Shown piece after piece: positions 1 through 5,890 of a stretch of DNA of 8,360 bases. The stretch comes from Deltaproteobacteria bacterium (GTDB lineage: Bacteria; Myxococcota_A; Polyangia; HGW-17), in assembly GCA_003249585.1 (NCBI GenBank), contig QKIM01000174.1, positions 1-8,360 on the forward strand, read 5' to 3'. How positions within the stretch are numbered: the first letter of the stretch is position 1; each line of letters starts with the position of its first letter. Under the pieces are notes generated by a model. That model did not search any database. It was given only the letters and a program-made list of their open reading frames with translations, and was not told the DNA's origin. Both the position numbers and the translations under genes were made by a program.

Positions 1-434
1 TTGGAGAAGAAGACCACGCTCACCGCCAGGGATTCGGGACGTACGGGAGCGCCCTGTCCCAGATCGAAGGGGAGGCTGAAGGGGCGCCAGCCCGACGAAC
101 CCCTGAGCTCCTGCATGGGGCCGCGACCGGCCATGGTGCGGGTGAAGTAACGGCGGCCGCCGGGGAAGAAGCTCATCAACTCCAGATACCCGGCCTTCTC
201 GAGACCCTCGTAGCGGACCATTCCCCGGATTTGATAGTGCCGCCCCGAGACCCTGGGCCTGGGGATGGTGAAGAGCGGAACCGTGAGGCGCCCGCCGGGA
301 CTCTCGGCCGAGAGCGTCTTCTTCACCCCGTCCAGGGTGCCCCCCTTGAGCATCCCCTGACGCTCCATGGGGGCCAGTTCCAGATCCCTGGTCAACCCTC
401 CCGGCAGCAGGAGCACCAGCGCAAGGAGCATCAT
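1..434 (-). CDS. secreted hypothetical protein, C-terminus cut by window edge
   Basis: This frame is open from an ATG at 434 to the left edge, giving about 144 codons with no stop. The ATG overlaps the stop of the upstream regulator (ATGA, 434-431) and has a GAGGAGG ribosome-binding site about 6 bases upstream, so translation is probably coupled. The N-terminus, MMLLALVLLLPGGLTRD, is a short hydrophobic segment that could be a signal peptide, though its n-region lacks a positive charge. Residues about 65-130 alternate hydrophobic and polar residues (HYQIRGMVRYEG, GYLELMSFFPGG, GWRPFSLPFD). This resembles the beta-sandwich of galactose-binding-like or carbohydrate-binding modules, in which a 'GxxGW..f.lpf' strand is common. 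That fold call is inference. The product is probably periplasmic or surface-exposed and controlled by the neighbouring regulator. I do not recognise a specific family. Confidence 0.72.
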   Translation of the reverse strand, partial: MMLLALVLLLPGGLTRDLELAPMERQGMLKGGTLDGVKKTLSAESPGGRLTVPLFTIPRPRVSGRHYQIRGMVRYEGLEKAGYLELMSFFPGGRRYFTRTMAGRGPMQELRGSSGWRPFSLPFDLGQGAPVRPESLAVSVVFFS

Positions 435-718
435 GGGTTCCTCCTCGCGTAGGCGTCCAGCAGCTCGCGCAGGGTGCGCTCGTCCAGCCGCCCCTCGGCG
501 AACTTCGTGCGGAGCAGCAGCTCGAAGGTGTCCTGCGGCCCGTGGTATTCCACGACCCGGATCTTCTCGATGAGCCGATCCAGCCTGAGCCGCACCGTGG
601 GGTAACTGACACCATAGTCCTCGGCCAGGGCCTTGAGGGACCCCGAGTGGAGGACGAAGCGCTTGACGAAGACCCGGTCCTCATCATCGAGGTAATCAAT
701 CCATTGGGGAGCCAGCAT
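431..718 (-). CDS. DUF2089-like helix-turn-helix regulator
   Basis: The product is a 95-residue protein. Residues about 9-53 (LDDEDRVFVKRFVLHSGSLK, then ALAEDYGVSYPTVRLRLDRL) match the DUF2089 helix-turn-helix pattern, with its typical 'G(S/N)LK.....gvSYPTVR.RLD..I' signature. The C-terminal 40 residues (KFAEGRLDERTLRELLDAY) form an acidic helical tail. The N-terminal zinc ribbon of many DUF2089 proteins is absent. I chose the ATG at 718 because a GGAG sits 8 bases upstream and the DUF2089 homology starts just after it. The frame stays open to 949, but that extension runs through the AT-rich leader and its translation is rich in I, N, F and V, unlike a real domain. It is probably a DNA-binding regulator of its own two-gene unit, since the stop overlaps the next start (ATGA). 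Confidence is high for the gene and good for the family; the target is inferred. Confidence 0.82.
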   Translation of the reverse strand: MLAPQWIDYLDDEDRVFVKRFVLHSGSLKALAEDYGVSYPTVRLRLDRLIEKIRVVEYHGPQDTFELLLRTKFAEGRLDERTLRELLDAYARRNP

Positions 719-732
719 GACATCATCTCCAG

Positions 733-806
733 GAGGTTGAATAAAATTAACCTCAATATTCACTTTAATAAAAATATTACACAAGTCAACCTCAATAAAA
801 TTAAAC
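733..806 (-). promoter_or_regulatory. AT-rich leader with inverted repeat and 27-bp periodic elements
   Basis: This tract lies immediately upstream of the regulator's start and is far richer in A+T than its surroundings. It contains a perfect 6-bp inverted repeat, GAGGTT-N10-AACCTC (733-738 / 749-754), and another AACCTC half-site at 788-793. An AATAAA-type element recurs at 740, 767 and 794, exactly 27 bp apart; the first and third copies share AATAAAATTAA and the middle one diverges. On the minus strand a TTGACT hexamer (784-789) could serve as a -35, but I see no well-spaced -10. The likely role is promoter plus operator, perhaps bound by the DUF2089-like protein. Binding is inferred; the repeats are directly visible. 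Confidence 0.5.
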
Positions 807-894
807 CACACTACCTCTTCGTGCGCCGCCTCACGGACACGGGGGCCCTGGGTCGTTTTTTCGTTTACTTCCCGAAGGAAATGGAGAGAGTATC

Positions 895-922
895 GGCAGG
901 TGGCAGGGCACCGCCGCCTGCC
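895..922. other. 10-bp GC-rich hairpin in lipoprotein leader
   Basis: The arms GGCAGGTGGC (895-904) and GCCGCCTGCC (913-922) pair over 10 bp, with one G-T wobble, around an 8-base loop. No T-run follows on either strand, so it is not a classical intrinsic terminator. It lies 64 bases upstream of the lipoprotein start and could be an mRNA leader structure or a protein-binding palindrome. Confidence 0.35.
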
Positions 923-986
923 CTGGATGCCTGATCCCGAACCCGGCAAAACGCCTCACAGCCCCGTGTGCCCCACAGGAGTTCCC

Positions 987-1601
987 ATGAAAACCATCCT
1001 CTTCGCCGTAGCCCTGACCTTCGCCCTCGTCGCCTGCGAAGACGACTCCACCAGCGGCACCAACAACACCAGCAACGTCAACAACACCAGCAACGTCAAC
1101 AACACCAGCAACGTCACCCCAAGCGGCGACGCCACAATCGTCATCACCGGCGATGCCACCGACGAATGGATCTTTGACGTGACCAACCACGTGGTGGTGG
1201 CCGAGGGCAACGGCGACCTCGTCATCGTCGCCCACGACCTCCAGGACGAATACGACCACGGCGTCCGCGTCACCCTGGGCATGGCCTATCTCACCTACGA
1301 CACCCGAATCTTCGACGCCGAGACCACCGAGAGCTATCTTTTTGATATCATCGTCACCGTGGACGGTGAGAGCGCCTTCGCCTTCACCGAAGAGTACGAT
1401 GCCACCGCCGAGTCCCCCCGGTACTCCCACTGCGAGGTGACCTTCGAGGAGACCGAGTCCGCCGATTGGGTCCGCGGACAGGTCATCTGCACGGCTCTCA
1501 TGACCTCCCCCGCCTCCCCCGACTACGATCCCGAGTCCACGACCTTCGGCCCCGCCATCGACCTTCGCATGACCTTCGACGCGCCCTACCTCCTCCAATA
1601 A
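987..1601 (+). CDS. hypothetical lipoprotein with NNTSNV-repeat linker
   Basis: The 204-residue product starts with a lipoprotein signal peptide, MKTILFAVALTFALVAC. The lipobox is LVAC with the modified Cys at residue 17, followed by EDD, which suggests export and lipid anchoring. Residues 18-43 form a low-complexity linker with three perfect NNTSNV units. The mature domain (about 48-204) is Asp/Glu/Thr-rich with many beta-strand-like stretches (ATIVITGDATDEWIFDV, GDLVIVAHD, YLFDIIVTVDGESAFAF) and two cysteines near SHCEV and VICTA that could form a disulfide. This looks like a secreted beta-sandwich, but I recognise no family. I chose the ATG at 987 because AGGAG (977-981) lies 5 bases upstream and the signal peptide begins there; the longer frame from 900 adds no plausible signal. 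Asn/Thr/Ser linkers after a lipobox are common in Myxococcota-type genomes. Function is unknown. Confidence 0.85.
   Translation: MKTILFAVALTFALVACEDDSTSGTNNTSNVNNTSNVNNTSNVTPSGDATIVITGDATDEWIFDVTNHVVVAEGNGDLVIVAHDLQDEYDHGVRVTLGMAYLTYDTRIFDAETTESYLFDIIVTVDGESAFAFTEEYDATAESPRYSHCEVTFEETESADWVRGQVICTALMTSPASPDYDPESTTFGPAIDLRMTFDAPYLLQ
1062..1115 (+). repeat. three perfect 18-bp tandem repeats (in frame)
   Basis: The unit AACAACACCAGCAACGTC is present three times without mismatch at 1062-1079, 1080-1097 and 1098-1115. It encodes NNTSNV each time within the lipoprotein linker. Perfect identity at synonymous positions indicates recent expansion or conversion, and the unit length keeps the reading frame when copy number changes. 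Confidence 0.95.
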
Positions 1602-1622
1602 CCCCCTGAACCAACTTTTCCT

Positions 1623-1650
1623 TTGTAACCTCCGGCGGGCGGGCTATCCT
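1623..1650 (+). promoter_or_regulatory. possible sigma-70-like promoter for the barrel-like gene
   Basis: TTGTAA (1623-1628) and TATCCT (1645-1650) lie 16 bases apart, each matching 4 of 6 consensus positions. They sit just upstream of the AGAGGA ribosome-binding site and the ATG at 1670. No terminator is visible after the preceding lipoprotein gene, so read-through is also possible. Confidence 0.3.
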
Positions 1651-1669
1651 TTCGGTAGAGGACAACGCC

Positions 1670-2356
1670 ATGCAAACCATCATTCCGGTCACGCCCCCCG
1701 GCGGTCGCGGTTTTAGCCTTCGCCGGTTCTCTCCCCTCGCCGCCGCAGCCCTGGCGATCCCCGTCGCCGTGGCGGCGCTCACCTTTCTCACCGCGACGGC
1801 ACACGCCCAGCAGGATATCCGACCACGCTACGGTGTCGGGTTCCACGGCGGCGTAATGAACGGCGTCGAGGCCATGTCCCTCAAGGGGGTGGACTTCTCT
1901 CTGGGGCTGGGACCGTATTTCAGCCTGGTGGTGACCTTCGAGCACCAGGACTACATCTTCGAGACGGACTGCGGCTACCACCGCAACGAGGCCTATGTCT
2001 TCGGATCCGCCGTCCGGATGTATCCCCTGGGCTATTCCCGCCGCGCCATCCTGCGGCCCTACGCCACCGTGGCGCTCAGCCTCTCCCACATCCTCCTGGG
2101 AGGGACGGACTGGACCGTCTCCCCCACCGAGGATCTGGAGTTTTCCACCAACGCCCTCGTGTGGGGCGTCGGCGCTGGGATCGAGGTGGAGCTCTTCGCG
2201 CCTCCCGGCGGCGACCTCGCGGTGGTCTTCTACCTGGAAGCGGCAGGCACGTGGCCCCTCATCGCGCCCGCCGAGCCCAAGTGCGCCTGCGACTGCATCG
2301 AGGTCCCCGACGGCAAATCCACCGCCCTGCGCGCCGGTCTCCTCTTCCACTTCTGA
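1670..2356 (+). CDS. outer-membrane beta-barrel-like protein, function unknown
   Basis: The 228-residue product has a long n-region (residues 1-20, two Arg at 18-19), a hydrophobic core (about 22-41) and a good signal peptidase I site after AHA (44-46), so it is exported. The mature part is a series of amphipathic strands rich in Gly and aromatics (GVGFHGGVMNGVE, FSLGLGPYFSLVVTFEHQDY, RPYATVALSLSHILLGG, LVWGVGAGIEVELF, LAVVFYLEAAG) and ends in Phe (LLFHF). This is the usual signature of a small outer-membrane beta-barrel inserted by the BAM complex. Before the last strand is an unusual Cys cluster, KCACDC (Cys205, 207, 209), with another Cys at 101. The start has AGAGGA at 1657-1662. It follows the lipoprotein by 68 bases and the two may be co-expressed. 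The barrel fold is inferred from pattern; I recognise no named family. Confidence 0.75.
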   Translation: MQTIIPVTPPGGRGFSLRRFSPLAAAALAIPVAVAALTFLTATAHAQQDIRPRYGVGFHGGVMNGVEAMSLKGVDFSLGLGPYFSLVVTFEHQDYIFETDCGYHRNEAYVFGSAVRMYPLGYSRRAILRPYATVALSLSHILLGGTDWTVSPTEDLEFSTNALVWGVGAGIEVELFAPPGGDLAVVFYLEAAGTWPLIAPAEPKCACDCIEVPDGKSTALRAGLLFHF

Positions 2357-2373
2357 TTTCCGGCATTTTCCCC

Positions 2374-2401
2374 TCGACACGCGAAGCAAACGCTCTACAA
2401 T
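2374..2401 (+). promoter_or_regulatory. sigma-70-like promoter of the hybrid kinase gene
   Basis: TCGACA (2374-2379) and TACAAT (2396-2401) each match 5 of 6 consensus bases and are separated by 16 bp. Transcription would start near 2408, giving a leader of about 38 bases before the ATG at 2446. The position directly upstream of the kinase supports the call. Confidence 0.55.
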
Positions 2402-2407
2402 AGCATC

Positions 2408-2420
2408 TCAGTGTCACTGA
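2408..2420. promoter_or_regulatory. 13-bp perfect palindrome at the expected transcription start
   Basis: TCAGTG-T-CACTGA is a perfect inverted repeat located 6 bases downstream of the -10 hexamer, where a repressor site would block transcription initiation. No regulator for it is identified in the window. The palindrome is directly seen; the operator role is inferred. Confidence 0.4.
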
Positions 2421-2445
2421 CATACTCCACAAAGCAAAGCGTCCG

Positions 2446-5220
2446 ATGACCAAGACCGACGTAACCTCCAATAACTCTACAGCGATTCAACACCTCTTTG
2501 CCTTGCACCAGCGCCTCTCGGAGCTCGGCCGAGACCAGGATCCGTCCGCAGAGGCTGCCCGGAGCCTCGCCACCCTGCCCTTCCTCCGTCGCGTCCTCGT
2601 GTGCCGTGAGGGGACCATCATCGCGGACTCTTCTCCGGACGAAGCCCCGGCGTCCTGCACCGAGCCCATGGATCGCATCCGTCGCGGCCCCGCGGCCGGC
2701 CCGTTGCCGCCCCCCGTGGGCTGCCCTCCCGACTGTCCCAGGGTCACCGAAACACATATGCTGAGGGTCCCCATCCAAAAGCATGGCCTGGAATACGGCT
2801 CCCTGCTGCTCGACTGTATCGACCCCTCGCAAGTCGGGCTGCTGCTCCCCGCCCTCCAGGCTACGGCCGCGCTGCTGGACCGTTTGTGGGAGCTGCAGGA
2901 GCTCAACTCGAAGCACCAGCGGCTCAGCCACATCGTCAACGGCACCAACCTGGGCACCTGGGAGTGGAACATCCAGACTGGGGAGGCCATCTTCAACAGG
3001 CGCTGGAGCGAGCTCCTCGGCTTCTCAGTGCAGGAGCTCGCCCCCGTGGGCGTGGACACCTGGCAGCGGCTGTGCCACCCGGAAGATCTGCCCCTTACAC
3101 AAGCCAAGGTACAACAGTGCATCCGGGGAGAAATCGAACAGTACATCTGTGAGTACCGGTTGCGGCATCGAAACGGATCGTGGATATGGATCCTCGATCA
3201 GGGGAAGATCGCCACCAGGACCCCCGACGGCCGCGCGGAGTGGATGTTCGGCTCGTACATCGACATCACCCGCCGCAAGCAGGCGGAGCGGATCATCAGC
3301 GAGAACGAGCGCCAGCTCTCGGCGCTCATCGAGTCCACCCCGGACATCATCTGTTTCAAGGACGGCGCAGGACGGTGGCTGGTGGCCAACGCCGCCGATC
3401 TGGAGCTCTTCTCCCTCACCAACGTGGACTATCGCGGAAAGACCGACGCCGAGCTGGCGGATTTCACCCACCCCATGTACCGGGAGGCCTTCCTCGCCTG
3501 CGAGGCCTCCGATGAGATCGCCTGGCAGGCGGGCGAGCTCTCCCGCGGGGAAGAGGTCATCCCCCGACCCGACGGCGTCGTCAAGACCTACGACGTCCTC
3601 AAGGTCCCCATCTTCGAAGAGGACGGAACCCGCAGGGGGCTGGTGGTCCTCGGACGGGACATCAGCGAGCAGAAGGCGTCGGAGGCGGATCGGGAGCGGC
3701 TCCTGTCCGCCATCGGGCAGGCGGCCGAGATCATCATGATCACCGACACCGAGGGCACCATAGAATATGTGAACCCCGCCTTCGAGGAGATCTCCGGCTT
3801 CAGTTCCCAAGAGGCCCTGGGCCAGAACCCCCGCATCCTCAAGAGCGGGGAGCACGACGAGGACTTCTACCGCGACATCTGGGAGACCATCACGGCAGGA
3901 GAGGTGTGGAGCGGACGCATCATCAACAGGAAGAAGAGCGGCGCCCTTTTCACCGTGGAGTCGGTCATCTCCCCCGTCCGGGATGAAACGGGCCGCACCG
4001 TGAACTTCGTAGCCGTCAAGCGGGACATCACCCGGGAGCTGCAGCTCGAGGAGCAATTCCAGCAGGCGCAGCGCATGGAGGCCATCGGGCAGCTCGCCGG
4101 GGGCGTCGCCCATGACTTCAACAACCTGCTCCAGGTGATCCTGGGCAGCGGCGAGCTCGCGCTGGAACTGACGCCCGAAGGGTCCGACACCTTCGAATTC
4201 CTCCAGGACATCATCGAGACCAGCAACCAGGCCAAGAAACTGATCAGCCAACTGCTGGCCTTCAGCAGGCGGCAGGTGCTCAGCATGAGCGACGTCGATC
4301 TCAACGGCACCATCGGCGACATGCTCAACATGCTGCGGAGGGTCATCGGAGAGCACGTCATTTTGGACTTTCAGACCGGTTCGGGGCTGGGACTCGTGCG
4401 GGCCGACGCGGTCCAGATCGGGCAGATCCTGACCAATCTCTGCGTCAACTCACGGGATGCCATGCCCCAGGGTGGGGTCGTCACCATCACGACGCGGAAC
4501 GCGCAGTTGGACGAGGCCTTCTGCTCAGAACATCCCTGGGCCTCTCCCGGCGACTATGTGGTGCTGACCGTGTCGGATACGGGCTGCGGCATGGACGAGG
4601 AGACCCGGACGAGGATCTTCGAGCCCTTCTTCACCACCAAGGGCATCGGGGAGGGGACGGGGCTGGGGCTCTCCACGGTCTACGGCCTGGTCAAGCAGCA
4701 CCAGGGGTTCCTCGACGTCAAGAGCGCCCCCGGCGAGGGCGCCAGTTTCTCCATCTACCTCCCGCGAACCGCGGGCGGGAGCCCCAAAAAGCTTCCCAGA
4801 CCCACAATCGCCCCCACGCGCGGACAGGAGACCATCCTGCTGGCCGAGGACGAAGAGATGGTGCGCATGCTGACCCGGACCATCCTGGAACGGGCCGGCT
4901 ACTCGGTCCTGGCGGCCAAGGACGGGATCGAGGCCCTGGAGCTGTTCGAGCGCAACGCCGCCAGCATCGACCTCCTGCTCCTGGACATCATGATGCCCCG
5001 CTGCGGAGGCCACGAGGTGTTCCAGAAGATCCGCGAGACCCACCCCGATATCCGCGTGATCTTCGCCACGGGATACGGCATGGAGATCGGCGAGGGTGGC
5101 GTCCTCAGAGATGAGGGGTTTCTCCTCGTCGAGAAACCCGTAAACCGCGAACACCTGCTGAGGGCCATCCGCAGCGTCCTCGACGGGCCTGCATCGGGCA
5201 GCCTCAGGGATCCCTCCTGA
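2446..5220 (+). CDS. soluble hybrid histidine kinase: GAF-like, 3 PAS, HisKA, HATPase, receiver
   Basis: The product is a 924-residue cytoplasmic sensor kinase with no signal peptide or membrane segment. Domain order: a GAF-like N-terminal region (about 10-150) with cysteines at 53, 71, 93, 97 and 124; PAS1 (about 158-280, PAS_3-like); PAS2 (about 290-410, PAS_4-like); PAS3 (about 418-532); HisKA (about 540-608) with phospho-accepting His556 in GGVAHDFNN; HATPase (about 650-775) with N-box N664/N668, G1 DTGCGM (711-716), F-box EPFFTTK (726-732) and G2 GEGTGLGL (735-742); receiver (about 795-912) with acidic pocket E801-E803, phospho-acceptor Asp847, Thr875 and Lys897. All catalytic motifs look intact, so it should autophosphorylate and pass phosphate to its own receiver. 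There is no output domain, so a separate phosphotransferase or regulator is expected, and none is here. The start at 2446 lacks an obvious Shine-Dalgarno but is the only ATG after an in-frame stop at 2401. The signal sensed is unknown. Confidence 0.95.
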   Translation: MTKTDVTSNNSTAIQHLFALHQRLSELGRDQDPSAEAARSLATLPFLRRVLVCREGTIIADSSPDEAPASCTEPMDRIRRGPAAGPLPPPVGCPPDCPRVTETHMLRVPIQKHGLEYGSLLLDCIDPSQVGLLLPALQATAALLDRLWELQELNSKHQRLSHIVNGTNLGTWEWNIQTGEAIFNRRWSELLGFSVQELAPVGVDTWQRLCHPEDLPLTQAKVQQCIRGEIEQYICEYRLRHRNGSWIWILDQGKIATRTPDGRAEWMFGSYIDITRRKQAERIISENERQLSALIESTPDIICFKDGAGRWLVANAADLELFSLTNVDYRGKTDAELADFTHPMYREAFLACEASDEIAWQAGELSRGEEVIPRPDGVVKTYDVLKVPIFEEDGTRRGLVVLGRDISEQKASEADRERLLSAIGQAAEIIMITDTEGTIEYVNPAFEEISGFSSQEALGQNPRILKSGEHDEDFYRDIWETITAGEVWSGRIINRKKSGALFTVESVISPVRDETGRTVNFVAVKRDITRELQLEEQFQQAQRMEAIGQLAGGVAHDFNNLLQVILGSGELALELTPEGSDTFEFLQDIIETSNQAKKLISQLLAFSRRQVLSMSDVDLNGTIGDMLNMLRRVIGEHVILDFQTGSGLGLVRADAVQIGQILTNLCVNSRDAMPQGGVVTITTRNAQLDEAFCSEHPWASPGDYVVLTVSDTGCGMDEETRTRIFEPFFTTKGIGEGTGLGLSTVYGLVKQHQGFLDVKSAPGEGASFSIYLPRTAGGSPKKLPRPTIAPTRGQETILLAEDEEMVRMLTRTILERAGYSVLAAKDGIEALELFERNAASIDLLLLDIMMPRCGGHEVFQKIRETHPDIRVIFATGYGMEIGEGGVLRDEGFLLVEKPVNREHLLRAIRSVLDGPASGSLRDPS

Positions 5221-5253
5221 GCTCCGGGCGCACCCACGCTCCCCTGAAAATAT

Positions 5254-5289
5254 CCCTCGAGGGGCCCGGGGCCACGACCGGCCGGGCTC
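5254..5289. terminator. possible shared terminator between convergent genes
   Basis: GGGCCCGG (5262-5269) pairs with CCGGGCTC (5282-5289) over 8 bp, with one G-T wobble and a 12-base loop, in the 78-base gap between the convergent kinase and serpin genes. An adjoining palindrome, CCCTCGAGGG (5254-5263), is followed on the minus strand by ATATTTTC. That makes it more likely to end serpin transcription than kinase transcription. The T-tract is short and offset, so this is tentative. Confidence 0.35.
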
Positions 5290-5298
5290 GACCCTTGC

Positions 5299-5871
5299 TC
5301 AGTGCCGCATGCGCCGGGGGGTCAGGCTCCCCCTGGCCGCCGTGGGGACCATGACCCTCCCGGCAAAGAGCACCAGATCGTTTCGCTTGTCGATGATGAA
5401 GTAGAGGAAGGGGTGGTCGAAGCGGAGCTTCGGATAGGCGGGGTTGCCGTTCTTCAGCGCGAAGATGGCCGTGGCAGCCGTGGCGACCACCCCCTTCTCG
5501 TCGACCCTGAGGGTGGCCCCGTGCTGCACCGTGGAGAGGAAGAGGGGGACCTTCGTGAGGCCTGTGAAGTCCGCGCCCCGCGCGAAGAGGGGGCCAAACC
5601 CAAGCGCGGCCAGGGGCTTCGAGAGCTCAAGGGCGCTCGAGATGGCGAAGCGGGGCAGGAACACCTTCACCCGCTCTACGGTGGCCTTTTTCAGGAGCCC
5701 TCGCAGGGTTTTCATGGACCCGACCTGCGCTTCCAAGCCGCGGATCCCGCCGCGTCCGGTGACAAAGACCATGGAGTTGCGGCCATCAGCGAAATCCATC
5801 TCCACGAGGCGCACGGCGCCCTTCCTGAGGGACCGGAACGGTGCAAAGAGGTACATCATGTTGACGGTCAT
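5299..5871 (-). CDS. serpin C-terminal part as currently framed (reactive loop)
   Basis: This is the 3' frame of the broken serpin. The ATG at 5871 is an internal Met (RRMTVNMM) and lacks a good ribosome-binding site, so it is probably not a native start. Conserved parts include VEMDFADGRNSMVFV, VERVKVFLPRFAI (strand 2B/3C region), the hinge DEKGVVATAATA, and RFDHPFLYFI followed by LVLFAGRVMVP, the classic C-terminal serpin signature. In the loop, counting from Gly at P15, P14 is Val instead of the usual Thr/Ser, P12-P8 are the small residues ATAAT expected for an inhibitory hinge, and the scissile region falls near LKNGN, with Lys a plausible P1. The loop is about two residues longer than in alpha-1-antitrypsin. 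A 14-residue extension follows the last strand. Confidence 0.7.
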   Translation of the reverse strand: MTVNMMYLFAPFRSLRKGAVRLVEMDFADGRNSMVFVTGRGGIRGLEAQVGSMKTLRGLLKKATVERVKVFLPRFAISSALELSKPLAALGFGPLFARGADFTGLTKVPLFLSTVQHGATLRVDEKGVVATAATAIFALKNGNPAYPKLRFDHPFLYFIIDKRNDLVLFAGRVMVPTAARGSLTPRRMRH

Positions 5872-5890
5872 GCGCCGCTTCCCTTTTCCC

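Larger units (their letters stand above)
719..986. other. divergent intergenic region between regulator and lipoprotein genes
   Basis: This 268-base spacer separates divergently transcribed genes. Its regulator-proximal third is the AT-rich operator-like tract. The remainder is GC-rich and holds a T6 run at about 855-860 and a strong hairpin at 895-922. I see no small gene here: frames that cross it belong to extensions of the flanking genes. Confidence 0.5.

Noticed and set aside
719..949. N-terminal extension of the DUF2089-like protein from an ATG at 949
   Set aside because: It would translate the AT-rich operator tract and has no homology; the ATG at 718 has a ribosome-binding site and fits the domain.
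1062..1115. Tandem repeats as a CRISPR array
   Set aside because: The 18-bp units are contiguous with no spacers and lie in frame within a lipoprotein gene.
831..1598. 255-codon minus-strand frame opposite the lipoprotein
   Set aside because: The translation is dominated by V, G, D and A (GGGGGG and VVDVAGVVDVAG runs), mirroring the plus-strand repeats; it is a shadow.
1586..2389. 267-codon minus-strand frame opposite the barrel-like gene
   Set aside because: There is no domain or signal, whereas the plus strand has a clear signal peptide and barrel pattern.
3025..4356. 443-codon open frame antisense to the hybrid kinase
   Set aside because: It is a frame shadow of a GC-rich gene: rich in D, G, L and V with no recognisable domain, while the plus strand encodes unmistakable PAS and kinase motifs.
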